Shown: in pieces, positions 9,395-18,458 of the stretch
Layout of the letters: each line of letters starts with the position of its first letter
Position numbering within the stretch: position 1 is the first letter of the stretch
Assembly: GCF_008630635.1 (NCBI RefSeq)
Contig: NZ_CP043869.1
Span: forward strand, 744,001-808,000
Length of the DNA: 64,000 nt
Reading direction: 5' to 3'
Origin: Neptunomonas concharum
GTDB lineage: Bacteria > Pseudomonadota > Gammaproteobacteria > Pseudomonadales > Balneatricaceae
The notes under the pieces: generated by a model
Database searches by the model: none
Seen by the model: only the letters and a program-made list of their open reading frames with translations
Told to the model about the DNA's origin: nothing
Program-made: the position numbers and the translations under genes

Positions 9395-11275
9395 ATGCTA
9401 ACTTACATTCTACAATTACCCCGCGCAGCGAAACGGCTTATCTCTCTGGCCGCCGATGTAATACTACTGTCGGTGGCGTTTTGGGGAGGGTATTGGGTCC
9501 GCTTAGATCATCTCACACCTATCGATGGGCGAGAGCAGTGGCTGCTGCTGGCGGCTGTGATTCCGGTGACATTATTTGTCTTTATTCGTATTGGGCTTTA
9601 CCGTGCAGTCCTGCGCTTTGTGAGCTTTCGTGTGCTCTGGACAGTGGCGTTAGGCGTATTTCTTTCAACCCTGTTTTTAGTCTTGGCTGCTTTCTATTTC
9701 AACACTTTTTTGCCGCGTTCCGTGCCGGTTATTTACTTTGCCTTCTCGCTGATTTTAGTAGGGGGGGTGCGCTTGTTCTTTCGTATGGTTTATCAAAACA
9801 CCCGTGGCTCGCGCATACCTGTTGTTATTTATGGGGCAGGTCCTGCAGGGAGACAGTTACACCAAGCACTGAATCAAGGGGCTGAATACTTTGCGGTTGG
9901 CTATGTAGAAGATAATCCGAGAGTCATTGGTAGCTTTATACAAGGGCTTGAAGTGTTTAACGCCGAAGCTTTGGAAGGACTTATTGCACAGCATGAAGTG
10001 AAAAAAGTATTTTTAGCGGTGCCTGAGAGTAATGAAGTGGATCGCCAGCGCATTCTCAAGCGTTTGGAGTCTGTTTCCTGTGAAGTATTATCCATTCCCA
10101 GTGTGGTTGATCTCATCGAAGGCAATGCAAAAATTGATGAGTTGAAAGAGGTGTCAATCGACGATCTGCTTGGCAGGGAGCCGGTAAGCCCGATCGTACA
10201 GCTGATGGAAGCTGACATTGCGAATAAAGTGGTACTGGTAAGTGGTGCTGGTGGCTCTATAGGTTCAGAGCTGTGTAGGCAAATTGTTCGTTCCCAGCCT
10301 GCCACGTTGGTGCTCTTTGAATTATCGGAGTTTGCCCTTTACCAAATCGAGAAAGAGCTAAGGCAGATTATTGAACATGATCAATTGCATATCATATTAG
10401 TCCCTTTGCTGGGTACGGTGCAGAATGAACAGCAGCTTTACAAAGTCTTCAAAGATTATGCTGTGCAAACGGTTTATCATGCAGCCGCCTATAAGCATGT
10501 TCCGTTGGTGGAAGCCAACGTTATTGAGGGCGTAAGGAATAATGTGTTTGGCACCCTTAGCTGTGCTCAAGCGGCGATCTTGGCCCAAGTAGAAACCTTT
10601 GTATTGATCTCCACGGATAAAGCGGTCAGGCCTGCAAATGTGATGGGCGCGACTAAGCGCTTAGCCGAACTTATTTTGCAAGCTTTGGCCAGAGAGCAAT
10701 CGGTAACTCGTTTTGCAATCGTGCGTTTTGGGAATGTATTAGGTTCCTCAGGCTCAGTTGTCCCTTTGTTTAGGCAGCAAATTAAGCAAGGGGGGCCTGT
10801 CACAGTAACCCACGAAGATGTCGTACGTTACTTTATGACAATTCCGGAAGCGGCGCAGCTGGTTATTCAGGCTGGAGCCATGGGGCGAGGTGGGGATGTT
10901 TACGTGCTTGATATGGGTAAGCCCGTTAAAATCATGGAGCTGGCACGTCGTATGATTCGTTTAAGTGGCTTAACTCCGAAGGAACCTGAGACACCGAATG
11001 GCGATATGGAGATCAAAGTTACAGGGCTGCGTCCCGGTGAGAAACTCTATGAAGAGCTATGGCTAGGCGAGCATCTTCGCGGTACTGAGCATGCGCGTAT
11101 CATGTCGGCTGATGAGGTATACGTTGAATGGCCAGTGCTATCGATTCTTTTGGCGCGTTTACGGGAAGCTTGCGATGAATCAAACGATGCGGCAATTATC
11201 GAGATATTTTTATCAGCTGCGTTAAACTTTCATCCTGCGAATGAAGCATTCAGCCAAGCAAAAATTGCATCATAG
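9395..11275 (+). CDS. wbpM: WbpM/CapD/FlaA1-type membrane UDP-sugar 4,6-dehydratase
   Basis: A 626-residue protein of the long, membrane-anchored nucleotide-sugar 4,6-dehydratase family. About four membrane helices fill residues 1-135, a CoA-binding-like domain follows (VIYGAGPAGRQL), and an extended SDR domain starts with SGAGGSIGSEL (about residue 283) for NAD(P) binding. The active site is STDKAVRPANVMGATK (about residues 405-420), where Met replaces the usual Tyr of YxxxK, as is normal for this family. It converts UDP-GlcNAc to the 4-keto-6-deoxy intermediate used for QuiNAc, FucNAc and relatives. The start lies directly after the wbpL stop, so the two are one unit, and its product probably feeds the initiating sugar. 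The next gene follows after 49 bases. Confidence 0.93.
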   Translation: MLTYILQLPRAAKRLISLAADVILLSVAFWGGYWVRLDHLTPIDGREQWLLLAAVIPVTLFVFIRIGLYRAVLRFVSFRVLWTVALGVFLSTLFLVLAAFYFNTFLPRSVPVIYFAFSLILVGGVRLFFRMVYQNTRGSRIPVVIYGAGPAGRQLHQALNQGAEYFAVGYVEDNPRVIGSFIQGLEVFNAEALEGLIAQHEVKKVFLAVPESNEVDRQRILKRLESVSCEVLSIPSVVDLIEGNAKIDELKEVSIDDLLGREPVSPIVQLMEADIANKVVLVSGAGGSIGSELCRQIVRSQPATLVLFELSEFALYQIEKELRQIIEHDQLHIILVPLLGTVQNEQQLYKVFKDYAVQTVYHAAAYKHVPLVEANVIEGVRNNVFGTLSCAQAAILAQVETFVLISTDKAVRPANVMGATKRLAELILQALAREQSVTRFAIVRFGNVLGSSGSVVPLFRQQIKQGGPVTVTHEDVVRYFMTIPEAAQLVIQAGAMGRGGDVYVLDMGKPVKIMELARRMIRLSGLTPKEPETPNGDMEIKVTGLRPGEKLYEELWLGEHLRGTEHARIMSADEVYVEWPVLSILLARLREACDESNDAAIIEIFLSAALNFHPANEAFSQAKIAS

Positions 11276-11324
11276 GCATATTGATAAAAACGGGCAGGTT
11301 TGGTCTGATTTTTAAAGGGTAGTT

Positions 11325-12416
11325 ATGGAATCTAAGGTATTTTTAATAACCGGTGGAGCAGGTTTTATCGGTTCTGCCGTGGTACGTGAGCTAATTAAGC
11401 ACACGCATCATCAAGTGGTGGTGGTAGATAAGCTCACTTATGCAGGTAATCTAGAGTCATTAGCAGAGGTCTCAAATAACCCGCGCTATCGTTTCTACGC
11501 TTATGATATCTGCGATAAATCACTAATGGAGGCTGTTTTTTCTGATCATCAGCCTGATATTGTCATGCATTTGGCAGCAGAGAGTCATGTAGATCGCTCT
11601 ATTGATGGCCCAGGCGACTTTATCCAAACCAATATTGTTGGCACCTACACACTGCTTGAAGCCGCCCGCAAATACTTTTTTGAACTTAAGAATAAAGCAC
11701 CCGAGAAAGCTGACGCCTTTCGCTTCCACCATATTTCAACAGATGAAGTGTATGGTGACCTACATGGCGTGGATGATTTGTTTGTCGAAACAACACCTTA
11801 TGCACCTAGCTCACCTTACTCTGCCAGCAAAGCAAGCTCTGATCACTTAGTTAGAGCATGGCAGAGAACCTTTGGGCTACCAACGTTAGTCACTAATTGC
11901 TCTAACAACTATGGCCCTTATCATTTTCCTGAAAAACTCATTCCCCTCATGATTTTAAACGCATTGGAGGGTAAGCCACTGCCTGTGTATGGAGATGGCA
12001 AGCAAGTGCGTGATTGGTTGTATGTAGAAGATCATGCAAGAGCGTTGATTACCGTAGCCCAGAACGGCGATATTGCAGAAACCTACAATATCGGTGGGCA
12101 TAATGAAAAGCAGAACATTGAAGTGGTTCATCTGCTGTGTGATCTGTTGGATGAATTTAGGCCTGCTAGCCAAAACTCTGCATTAGGGCTATCCAGCTAC
12201 AAGGAATTAATTACCTATGTGGCGGACCGTCCTGGACATGATCAACGTTACGCAATTGACGCCAGCAAAATAGAAAAAGCACTCGGCTGGACGCCTGACG
12301 AGACGTTTGAAACCGGTATGCGAAAAACCGTGCAGTGGTATCTGAATAATGAACAGTGGTGGCGGCGAGTATTAGATGGCAGCTATCAGCGTGAGCGACT
12401 AGGGGTGGCTCCATGA
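11325..12416 (+). CDS. rmlB: dTDP-glucose 4,6-dehydratase
   Basis: RmlB (RfbB) converts dTDP-glucose to dTDP-4-keto-6-deoxyglucose, the second step of dTDP-L-rhamnose synthesis. The 363-residue protein has the NAD-binding TGGAGFIGS near the N-terminus, [26 protein letters not shown] with the Thr-Asp-Glu catalytic set, and [14 protein letters not shown] with the Tyr/Lys pair (about residues 165-169). The length is normal for the family. AAAGGG precedes the ATG. It begins the rmlBDAC gene set and overlaps rmlD by four bases (ATGA). All four pathway genes are present and intact, so the cell can make dTDP-L-rhamnose for the adjacent glycosyltransferases. Confidence 0.98.
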   Translation: MESKVFLITGGAGFIGSAVVRELIKHTHHQVVVVDKLTYAGNLESLAEVSNNPRYRFYAYDICDKSLMEAVFSDHQPDIVMHLAAESHVDRSIDGPGDFIQTNIVGTYTLLEAARKYFFELKNKAPEKADAFRFHHISTDEVYGDLHGVDDLFVETTPYAPSSPYSASKASSDHLVRAWQRTFGLPTLVTNCSNNYGPYHFPEKLIPLMILNALEGKPLPVYGDGKQVRDWLYVEDHARALITVAQNGDIAETYNIGGHNEKQNIEVVHLLCDLLDEFRPASQNSALGLSSYKELITYVADRPGHDQRYAIDASKIEKALGWTPDETFETGMRKTVQWYLNNEQWWRRVLDGSYQRERLGVAP

Positions 12417-13312
12417 GAATTCTAGTGACTGGGGGTAGTGGGCAAGTCGGGTTTGAATTGCAACGCAGCCTCACACTCTATGGTGAGGTGGTAGCGCCAA
12501 ACCGAATGGAACTGGATCTTTCTGATGAGCAAACTGTGATCAACTACTTACAGCAGCTGAAGCCGGATATGATCGTGAATGCGGCGGCTTGGACGGCAGT
12601 CGATCTGGCAGAAAGCAGTTCTGATGATGCTTACCAACTTAATCACAGGCTGCCCAAAATACTAGCAGAATATAGTGCTCGCCATGGTAGCTGGTTAATC
12701 CATTACTCCTCAGACTATGTTTATCCCGGAGATGGCGAACAGCCTTGGTCTGAATCAGATACAACGGGGCCGTTGTCGGTCTATGGCGCCAGTAAATTGG
12801 CTGGAGATGAGTCAGTTATTGAGTCGGGTGCCGACGCTCTGATTTTTAGAACCAGTTGGGTTTATGGTGCGCGTGGCAATAACTTCATGAAAACCATGCT
12901 GCGTTTAGGTTCTGAACGTACCGCTCTCAATGTGGTTGCTGATCAGTGGGGAGCGCCCACGCCAGCAAGGTTGATCGCCGATGTTACTGCTCTGGCGATA
13001 GATCGCATTGTGCAAAAGCGGCCTATTGATGCTGGCATCTATCATTTAGCGCCACAAGGTGAGACGAACTGGTGTGAGTTTGCTAAGTTAATTTTTAGTG
13101 AAGCGACTAAACGCGAACAACCACTGACTATTCTGCCGAATGCGGTTCATGCCATCACAACAGCTGATTATCCCGTCCCGGCGGTACGACCTCAAAACTC
13201 ACGTTTAAGTCTCTCTAAACTTGAAGCGGCGCTTAATGTTAAGATGCCTGCTTGGCAAGCCCAGCTGATACTAACGCTGGAAGAGTACCTCAGTATGAAA
13301 GGAACGGTATAA
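12413..13312 (+). CDS. rmlD: dTDP-4-dehydrorhamnose reductase
   Basis: RmlD reduces dTDP-6-deoxy-L-lyxo-4-hexulose to dTDP-L-rhamnose, the last pathway step. The 299-residue SDR has [11 protein letters not shown] for dinucleotide binding, [13 protein letters not shown], the [10 protein letters not shown] strand and the YGASK catalytic Tyr/Lys (about residues 124-128), then [14 protein letters not shown]. These are the usual RmlD landmarks, and the length is typical. ATGA overlap with rmlB and direct adjacency to rmlA (stop then ATG) show a single operon in the order B-D-A-C, which is the common arrangement. Confidence 0.98.
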   Translation: MRILVTGGSGQVGFELQRSLTLYGEVVAPNRMELDLSDEQTVINYLQQLKPDMIVNAAAWTAVDLAESSSDDAYQLNHRLPKILAEYSARHGSWLIHYSSDYVYPGDGEQPWSESDTTGPLSVYGASKLAGDESVIESGADALIFRTSWVYGARGNNFMKTMLRLGSERTALNVVADQWGAPTPARLIADVTALAIDRIVQKRPIDAGIYHLAPQGETNWCEFAKLIFSEATKREQPLTILPNAVHAITTADYPVPAVRPQNSRLSLSKLEAALNVKMPAWQAQLILTLEEYLSMKGTV

Positions 13313-14188
13313 ATGAGTCGTAAAGGTATTGTTTTGGCAGGAGGGTCAGGGACACGTCTGCACCCTATTACGCGTGGTGTATCTAAGCAGTTACTCCCCA
13401 TCTATGATAAACCAATGATCTTTTACCCTATTTCAGTGCTGATGCTGGCGGGTATTCGCGATATTTTGATTATCTCTACACCGGAAGATCTGCCCCAATA
13501 TGAAAAGCTGCTAGGCAGCGGTGAAGAGTATGGTGTCAATTTTAGTTATGCTGTCCAACCAACACCGGATGGCCTCGCGCAAGCGTTCCTGATTGGTGAG
13601 GAATTTATCGGCAGCGATTCAGTTTGTTTGGTATTAGGCGATAACATTTTCCACGGGCAAGGGTTTTCTGAACAGCTTAAGCGTGCCTCGGCAATACAAG
13701 AAGGTGCGACAGTGTTTGGCTATTTAGTACATGATCCAGAGCGCTTTGGTGTTGTGGAGTTTGATGATGCAGGCAAAGCGATCTCTATTGAGGAGAAACC
13801 ACAGCGGCCAAAATCTAACTATGCAGTCACCGGGCTCTACTTCTATGACAATGATGTGATAGAGATTGCTAAGCAGGTAACTCCATCGGATCGTGGAGAA
13901 TTAGAGATCACCAGCGTCAATAATGCTTACCTTAACCGAGGTGGCCTGCGTGTTGAAAAGCTTGGGCGTGGCTTTGCTTGGTTAGATACTGGAACTCATG
14001 ATAGCTTGCTGGAGGCATCTCAATATGTTCAGACGATTGAACATCGTCAAGGGTTGAAAATTGCCTGCCTAGAAGAGATTGCTTGGCACAATCGTTGGAT
14101 TAGCGCTGATCAGCTGCGCCAGAGTGGAGCCAGCCTGAATAAAACCAGTTATGGACAATATCTATTGAAGTTGGCCGGAGAGGGCTAA
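13313..14188 (+). CDS. rmlA: Glucose-1-phosphate thymidylyltransferase
   Basis: RmlA makes dTDP-glucose from glucose-1-phosphate and dTTP and is the feedback-controlled entry to the rhamnose pathway. The 291-residue protein opens with [16 protein letters not shown] and continues with [16 protein letters not shown], the pyrophosphorylase signature and catalytic Arg/Lys. [10 protein letters not shown] supplies the metal-binding Asp and FGVVEFD the sugar-binding segment. [16 protein letters not shown] lies near the end, as in RmlA of most Gram-negative bacteria. It follows rmlD with no gap and precedes rmlC by five bases. Confidence 0.98.
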   Translation: MSRKGIVLAGGSGTRLHPITRGVSKQLLPIYDKPMIFYPISVLMLAGIRDILIISTPEDLPQYEKLLGSGEEYGVNFSYAVQPTPDGLAQAFLIGEEFIGSDSVCLVLGDNIFHGQGFSEQLKRASAIQEGATVFGYLVHDPERFGVVEFDDAGKAISIEEKPQRPKSNYAVTGLYFYDNDVIEIAKQVTPSDRGELEITSVNNAYLNRGGLRVEKLGRGFAWLDTGTHDSLLEASQYVQTIEHRQGLKIACLEEIAWHNRWISADQLRQSGASLNKTSYGQYLLKLAGEG

Positions 14189-14193
14189 AGACT

Positions 14194-14739
14194 GTGGAGT
14201 TTACCCCGTTAGCTATTCCTGATGTCGTACTGATTACACCAAAAGTGTTTGGTGATGAGCGTGGTTTCTTTATGGAAACCTTTCAGCAACAAGCTTTTGA
14301 AAAAGCCTGTGGCGAAGTGTGCTTTGTACAAGATAACCACAGTAAATCAGCGAAAGGCGTTTTGAGAGGCTTGCACTACCAGACAGAAAACACCCAAGGT
14401 AAGCTGGTGCGTGTTGTTCAAGGTGAAGTATTTGATGTTGCGGTCGATATGAGAAAGGAATCACCAACCTATGGCCAGTGGGTAGGGGTTCTGCTGTCGG
14501 CTGAAAACAAACAACAACTTTGGGTACCTGCAGGGTTTGCACATGGGTTTTATGTAACCTCGGAAACCGCTGAGTTTGTCTATAAGTGTACAGATTATTA
14601 CAACCCAAGTGCTGAGGTGTCAGTACATTGGAATGACCCGGATATCGGCATTGAGTGGCCGATAGCTGAGGACGAGCAGCCAGCGTTGTCCGAGAAAGAT
14701 AAAGCGGGTGTAGCATTTGTTGATGCGCCACCTTTTTAA
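14194..14739 (+). CDS. rmlC: dTDP-4-dehydrorhamnose 3,5-epimerase
   Basis: RmlC is the cupin epimerase that inverts C3 and C5 of dTDP-4-keto-6-deoxyglucose. The 181-residue product starts with GTG 14194, preceded by a GGAGAGGG ribosome site; no better ATG exists. Family blocks are DERGFFMETF, QDNHSKSAKGVLRGLHYQ (catalytic His), GEVFDVAVDMRK, and WVPAGFAHGFYV. The C-terminal part contains NDPDIGIEWP. The length is normal. It ends the region-1 operon; no clear hairpin terminator follows in the 87 bases before the candidate promoter at 14835. Confidence 0.98.
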   Translation: MEFTPLAIPDVVLITPKVFGDERGFFMETFQQQAFEKACGEVCFVQDNHSKSAKGVLRGLHYQTENTQGKLVRVVQGEVFDVAVDMRKESPTYGQWVGVLLSAENKQQLWVPAGFAHGFYVTSETAEFVYKCTDYYNPSAEVSVHWNDPDIGIEWPIAEDEQPALSEKDKAGVAFVDAPPF

Positions 14740-14820
14740 AAGCGTAACTGTTAAGCTAGTGTCATACATCCTTGGTATAAGGTGAGCTGTAAAATCAGTG
14801 TTAATAACCTGCTGGGTTTG

Positions 14821-14840
14821 TTTGAGTGCTCAAATATAAT
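14821..14840 (+). promoter_or_regulatory. Candidate promoter with overlapping inverted repeat ahead of the capsule operon
   Basis: A perfect TATAAT lies at 14835-14840, directly preceded by the 6-base inverted repeat TTTGAG-TG-CTCAAA at 14821-14834. No convincing -35 box is found at 16-18 bases upstream, so an activator or another contact may be needed if this is a real promoter. The position, after rmlC and 42 bases ahead of the lipoprotein start, suits the start of the kps transcript. This is a pattern read, not a demonstrated site. Confidence 0.45.
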
Positions 14841-14882
14841 AGAATAACATTCGTAATGGATGTAATTAAAGGGAGTCGTATC

Positions 14883-15251
14883 GTGCGATTTGATGTTAAA
14901 CGAAACTGTCGTTGGTTGAGTGTGGTTTTAATAGGTTTCGCCGTTACAGGGTGTTCTTCTCAGATGTCATCCTATAAGGCTAAAGCACCGGCTACCCCCC
15001 CAGCAAATTTACTAAGCGAAGATATCGCTGCTTTCCTTCAGAGCACAGAGGCTGGCTCAAGACAAGCATTTGATCAATCCCCATGGGGCGAACAAGTTAC
15101 GGTTGTTGCGGATGAGTCTTATGCATCGGCTACTGGTTCAGAGTGTCGCCCGTTAACCATCTTAAAGCCAGATAGTGATAGCCGCGCGCTAGCGTGCTCA
15201 AAAAACGGGGCAGATTGGTATTCTGTTCGTGTTTTATCTGCTTCAAAGTAA
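14883..15251 (+). CDS. Small lipoprotein of unknown function ahead of kpsD
   Basis: I choose GTG 14883 because GGGAG lies 7 bases upstream and because it places a proper lipoprotein signal at the N-terminus: a basic start, a hydrophobic stretch WLSVVLIGFAV and a lipobox VTGC with the acylated Cys near residue 24. An upstream GTG at 14826 and ATG at 14856 would leave an unusual extension. The mature part is about 98 residues, with two later cysteines (SECRP and ALACSK) that could form a disulfide. I do not recognise a family. Its position directly before kpsD suggests an envelope accessory role in capsule export; that is inference. Confidence 0.8.
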   Translation: MRFDVKRNCRWLSVVLIGFAVTGCSSQMSSYKAKAPATPPANLLSEDIAAFLQSTEAGSRQAFDQSPWGEQVTVVADESYASATGSECRPLTILKPDSDSRALACSKNGADWYSVRVLSASK

Positions 15252-15289
15252 TAGTTAGCCCTGTAACGAATAAGGATGGCGAATAAATC

Positions 15290-16981
15290 ATGTTAATTAA
15301 AGCAAAGTGGTTGGCAGTCGGCGTGATGGGTCTCATCAGCGCAACGGCAAGTGCCACAACAATCAATACAGGTGCAGGTGGACTTAGCCAGCAGGATCAA
15401 GTGCAAGCGGTAACAGCGGTTCGGGATGTGCCAACAACAAACTGGCGCAGTGGCACTTATGGCGCCGTCCCTAATGTTAAAGCATCAGCGCAAAATGCTA
15501 TAATGCCTTACGGCGAGCAGCTGTTTACAGGTGGATTTCGTGGCGTTCGCTCTGATGGACTCAATCCTGAGTATCGAATTGCGCCAGGTGATTTAATTAC
15601 CCTCAGACTATGGGGCGCTGTGGAGTTAGAGCGTGTCTTGCCAGTAGATGCACAAGGTTATGTGTTTATCCCCTCGATTGGCCCTGTCAAAGTACAAGGC
15701 AGCACACAGCAAAATCTCAATGGCATTGTTAAATCCGCTGTACAATCGGTTTATCCAGAGAATGTAAGCGTCTACACCAACCTGCAAGGTGTTCAGCCTG
15801 TTGCTGTGTTTGTAACGGGTGAGGTAGAAAACCCGGGGCGCTATGCAGGTGCACCTCATGATTCAGTACTCTACTTTCTTGACCAAGCAGGTGGTATTGA
15901 TACTCAACTGGGTAGCTTCCGTACGGTAAAAGTAAAGCGTAATGGTAAAGTTATTGCCTCAGCAGACCTGTATAAATTCTTAGGTGATGGTGTACTGCCT
16001 AAAATACAGTTCCGTGATGGTGATAGTGTTATTGTAGAGCGCCGTCAGGCTGTTGTTACTGTAACGGGTGATGTCGAGCGTGAGTACTTCTACGAACTGA
16101 CCGTTAAAGAAAATACAGGCAAAAGTCTGTTGAAATATGCAAGAACCAAACCGGGTATTACTCATGTGTTGGTAAGAGGTGTGCGTGCAGAAGGACCTGT
16201 GTCACGTTATTACAAACTGTCTGAGTTTGGTAATGTTAAATTGCACAATGGCGATGATGTGCTGTTTAGTTCCGATCTTCAGGATGGCACTATCGTCGTT
16301 CAGGTAGAAGGTAGCTACTACGGCCCTTCTCGTTATGCAGTACCTAAAGATACCTCTTTGACCGAGTTTTTGGACAACGTTGCAGTACCATCGGATCTAA
16401 CTGACACTCACAGTGTTTCATTACGCCGTTTAAGCGTTGCCGCACGACAGAAAGTCTCTTTACAAGAGAGCTTACGCCGTTTGGAAACGACTTATTTGGG
16501 TGCGCCATCCTCTACGCCGCAAGAAGCTGAAATTCGTATTAAAGAAGCGGAGCTGATCTCTGATTTCATCAAACGCGCAGCACAGGTTGAACCTAATGGT
16601 CGTATGGTGATTGCGGATAACGGAAAGGTTTCTGATATTCGCTTGCAAGATGGTGATGTTATCACTATTCCTGAAGCAACAGACTCGTTACTTATTACCG
16701 GTGAAGTATTGGTGCCACAAGCGGCCGTGTTCACTTCCGGTAAAGATGCAATGGATTACATTGAGCGCGCGGGTGGATTTACACAACATGCTGACAAAGA
16801 CAACATTTTAGTTGTCCGTTTAAACGGTGAAGTACGTAAAGCCACTGATGTGAGTTTGCAGGCAGGCGATGAGATTCTGGTCTTACCAGCTGTGCCAACA
16901 AAAAATCTACAGCTGGCAACCAGTATCACTCAGATTCTGTATCAGTTAGCCGTAGCTGCTAAAGTGGCAATCGATTTGTAA
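15290..16981 (+). CDS. kpsD: Capsule polysaccharide export protein KpsD-like (periplasm/outer membrane)
   Basis: A 563-residue secreted polysaccharide-export protein. A Sec signal is seen at residues 1-22 (ends ISATASA). The Poly_export domain follows (YRIAPGDLITLRLWG, about residues 85-160), then SLBB-type repeats (PVAVFVTGEVENPGRYAG; FRDGDSVIVE; SLLITGEVLVPQA; LQAGDEILVLP). KpsD acts with KpsE to carry group-2 capsule across the periplasm and outer membrane. The length agrees with KpsD rather than the shorter Wza, and no lipobox is seen. Its stop overlaps the kpsM start (TAATG), so export genes D-M-T-E form one transcription unit. Confidence 0.93.
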   Translation: MLIKAKWLAVGVMGLISATASATTINTGAGGLSQQDQVQAVTAVRDVPTTNWRSGTYGAVPNVKASAQNAIMPYGEQLFTGGFRGVRSDGLNPEYRIAPGDLITLRLWGAVELERVLPVDAQGYVFIPSIGPVKVQGSTQQNLNGIVKSAVQSVYPENVSVYTNLQGVQPVAVFVTGEVENPGRYAGAPHDSVLYFLDQAGGIDTQLGSFRTVKVKRNGKVIASADLYKFLGDGVLPKIQFRDGDSVIVERRQAVVTVTGDVEREYFYELTVKENTGKSLLKYARTKPGITHVLVRGVRAEGPVSRYYKLSEFGNVKLHNGDDVLFSSDLQDGTIVVQVEGSYYGPSRYAVPKDTSLTEFLDNVAVPSDLTDTHSVSLRRLSVAARQKVSLQESLRRLETTYLGAPSSTPQEAEIRIKEAELISDFIKRAAQVEPNGRMVIADNGKVSDIRLQDGDVITIPEATDSLLITGEVLVPQAAVFTSGKDAMDYIERAGGFTQHADKDNILVVRLNGEVRKATDVSLQAGDEILVLPAVPTKNLQLATSITQILYQLAVAAKVAIDL

Positions 16982-17784
16982 TGAGCGTCAACCAACATGC
17001 CAGCAGGAGCTCTTGGCAAATAACATATAGTGTGTGGAGTGCGCTTTTCATGCGAGAAGCGCTTGCACGGACAACAGCCGATAGGTTTGCTTGGTTTTGG
17101 ATGGTATTTGAGCCTATGGCCTTGGTTGGGCTCATGGTATCAGTAAGAACACTGATATTTGGCAGCAATCGTTTCATTATGGGGGCTGACTTTATCCCGT
17201 GGCTTATCACGGGCCTGTTAGGATTTTTTTTGTTTCGTGAAAATATGATGCGGCCTTTGAATGCTATCGAAGCTAACAAAGGCCTCTTCTCGTACCGGCA
17301 GGTTCGACCCGTAGACACTGTCTTTGTAAGGTGTTTGCTAGAAGGTATTCTCAAAACATTTATTATTTTTATTTTTGTCGGCTGCGGTGCTGTTCTAGGA
17401 TTTAATATTATCCCTGATAATCCTTTAGCGGCTTTAGTAGCATGGATCAATCTTTGGATGATGGGGGCTGGTTTCGGTTTAATTTTTTCTGTTCTCTCTA
17501 CTTTGATACCAGAACTAGGCCGTATAGTCAGAATTACAACTCTACCTCTTATGTTGACTTCTGGAGCTATAGTCCCTTTAAACTTTCTTCATCATGAGGT
17601 AAGGGAGATTATTCTATATATCCCTATTGTTCATGCACTCGAAATGCTCCGGCAAGGATTCTTTTCGACTTATCATGCTTTACCTGGCGTAAGTCCAGTT
17701 TATATGTGGGTTTGGTCGCTGAGTGTTGTTGCACTGGGGCTTCTTTTACATGTTAAGTATGCCGATGAATTGAAAGCCGCATGA
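16981..17784 (+). CDS. kpsM: Capsule ABC transporter permease
   Basis: KpsM is the ABC-2 permease that moves the lipid-linked capsule chain across the inner membrane. The 267-residue product has about six hydrophobic segments (for example LVGLMVSVRTLIF, WLITGLLGFFLF, FIIFIFVGCGAVLGF) and the family segment RPLNAIEANKGLFSYRQVRPVDTVFVR. The length is normal. The stop codon of kpsD shares a base with its ATG, and its own end overlaps kpsT by four bases. It forms a transporter with the ATPase encoded next. Confidence 0.95.
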   Translation: MSVNQHASRSSWQITYSVWSALFMREALARTTADRFAWFWMVFEPMALVGLMVSVRTLIFGSNRFIMGADFIPWLITGLLGFFLFRENMMRPLNAIEANKGLFSYRQVRPVDTVFVRCLLEGILKTFIIFIFVGCGAVLGFNIIPDNPLAALVAWINLWMMGAGFGLIFSVLSTLIPELGRIVRITTLPLMLTSGAIVPLNFLHHEVREIILYIPIVHALEMLRQGFFSTYHALPGVSPVYMWVWSLSVVALGLLLHVKYADELKAA

Positions 17785-18437
17785 TAGAGTTGAAGAATGT
17801 CTCAAAAAAATATATGAGCCGTAAAGGTTCAAAGTGGGTATTAGAAAATATCAACCTGACAATACCAACAGGCGTAAATGTTGGTTTGATAGGGCGAAAT
17901 GGCGCCGGTAAGTCTACTTTGCTCAGATTAATAGGTGGCATGGATATTCCCGATAGAGGGGAAATTCATAGAAATTGTCGTGTCTCATGGCCGATAGGTT
18001 TGGCTGGTGGTTTTCAGGGATCTATGACGGGGCGGCAAAACGTAAAATTTGTGGCGAGGATTCATGGCAATGCTGTTGACGCCAAGGAAATTATTGAGAA
18101 TGTAGAAAATTTTGCAGAAATCGGCGACGCGTTCGATGAGCCTGTGAGTACATACTCTTCAGGCATGAGAGCGCGCCTCGCGTTTGGATTGTCTTTGGCA
18201 TTTGATTTTGATGTTTACTTGTCTGATGAAGCTACAGCGGTAGGTGATCAAGTGTTCAGAAAGAAAGCAATAGCTGCCTTTAAGGAACGTGTAGGAAAAT
18301 CCGGTTTAATTATTGTGTCGCATGGCGAGGCTATTTTAAAAGAGCTATGCCAATCGGCTATATTACTCGATAAAGGCCAGGCGATTTGGTACGAAGATTT
18401 AAATAAAGCTTTATCTGAATATCATAAGAATCAGTAA
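17781..18437 (+). CDS. kpsT: Capsule ABC transporter ATP-binding protein
   Basis: KpsT is the nucleotide-binding subunit paired with KpsM. In 218 residues it has Walker A GRNGAGKST (residues 38-46), the family's short signature YSSGMRARLAFG (about 126-137) and Walker B VYLSDEATAVGD with the catalytic Glu. The H-loop VSHGEA follows. The short length without a C-terminal carbohydrate-binding domain marks it as a capsule (KpsT) type rather than an O-antigen Wzt with a long C-terminus. It overlaps kpsM (ATGA) and is followed by kpsE after 21 bases. Confidence 0.97.
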   Translation: MIELKNVSKKYMSRKGSKWVLENINLTIPTGVNVGLIGRNGAGKSTLLRLIGGMDIPDRGEIHRNCRVSWPIGLAGGFQGSMTGRQNVKFVARIHGNAVDAKEIIENVENFAEIGDAFDEPVSTYSSGMRARLAFGLSLAFDFDVYLSDEATAVGDQVFRKKAIAAFKERVGKSGLIIVSHGEAILKELCQSAILLDKGQAIWYEDLNKALSEYHKNQ

Positions 18438-18458
18438 TAGGCTTTTAGTAAGGAAAAG

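Noticed and set aside
9761-9767. Runs of seven G or C at 9761, 36954 and 38428
   Set aside because: Seven-base runs are not rare enough, nor long enough, to claim slippage; only the nine-G run and the leader run were kept.
9481-9885. Open frame of 134 codons on the + strand inside wbpM
   Set aside because: It is out of frame within a clear WbpM-like protein, has a composition rich in Cys, Ser and Trp, and shows no family motif or ribosome site.
14270-14731. Open frame of 153 codons on the - strand opposite rmlC
   Set aside because: It is a complement shadow of a conserved enzyme gene, with no recognisable motif.
16959-17450. Open frame of 163 codons on the - strand opposite kpsM
   Set aside because: It lies opposite the well-supported kpsM and has no recognisable domain.
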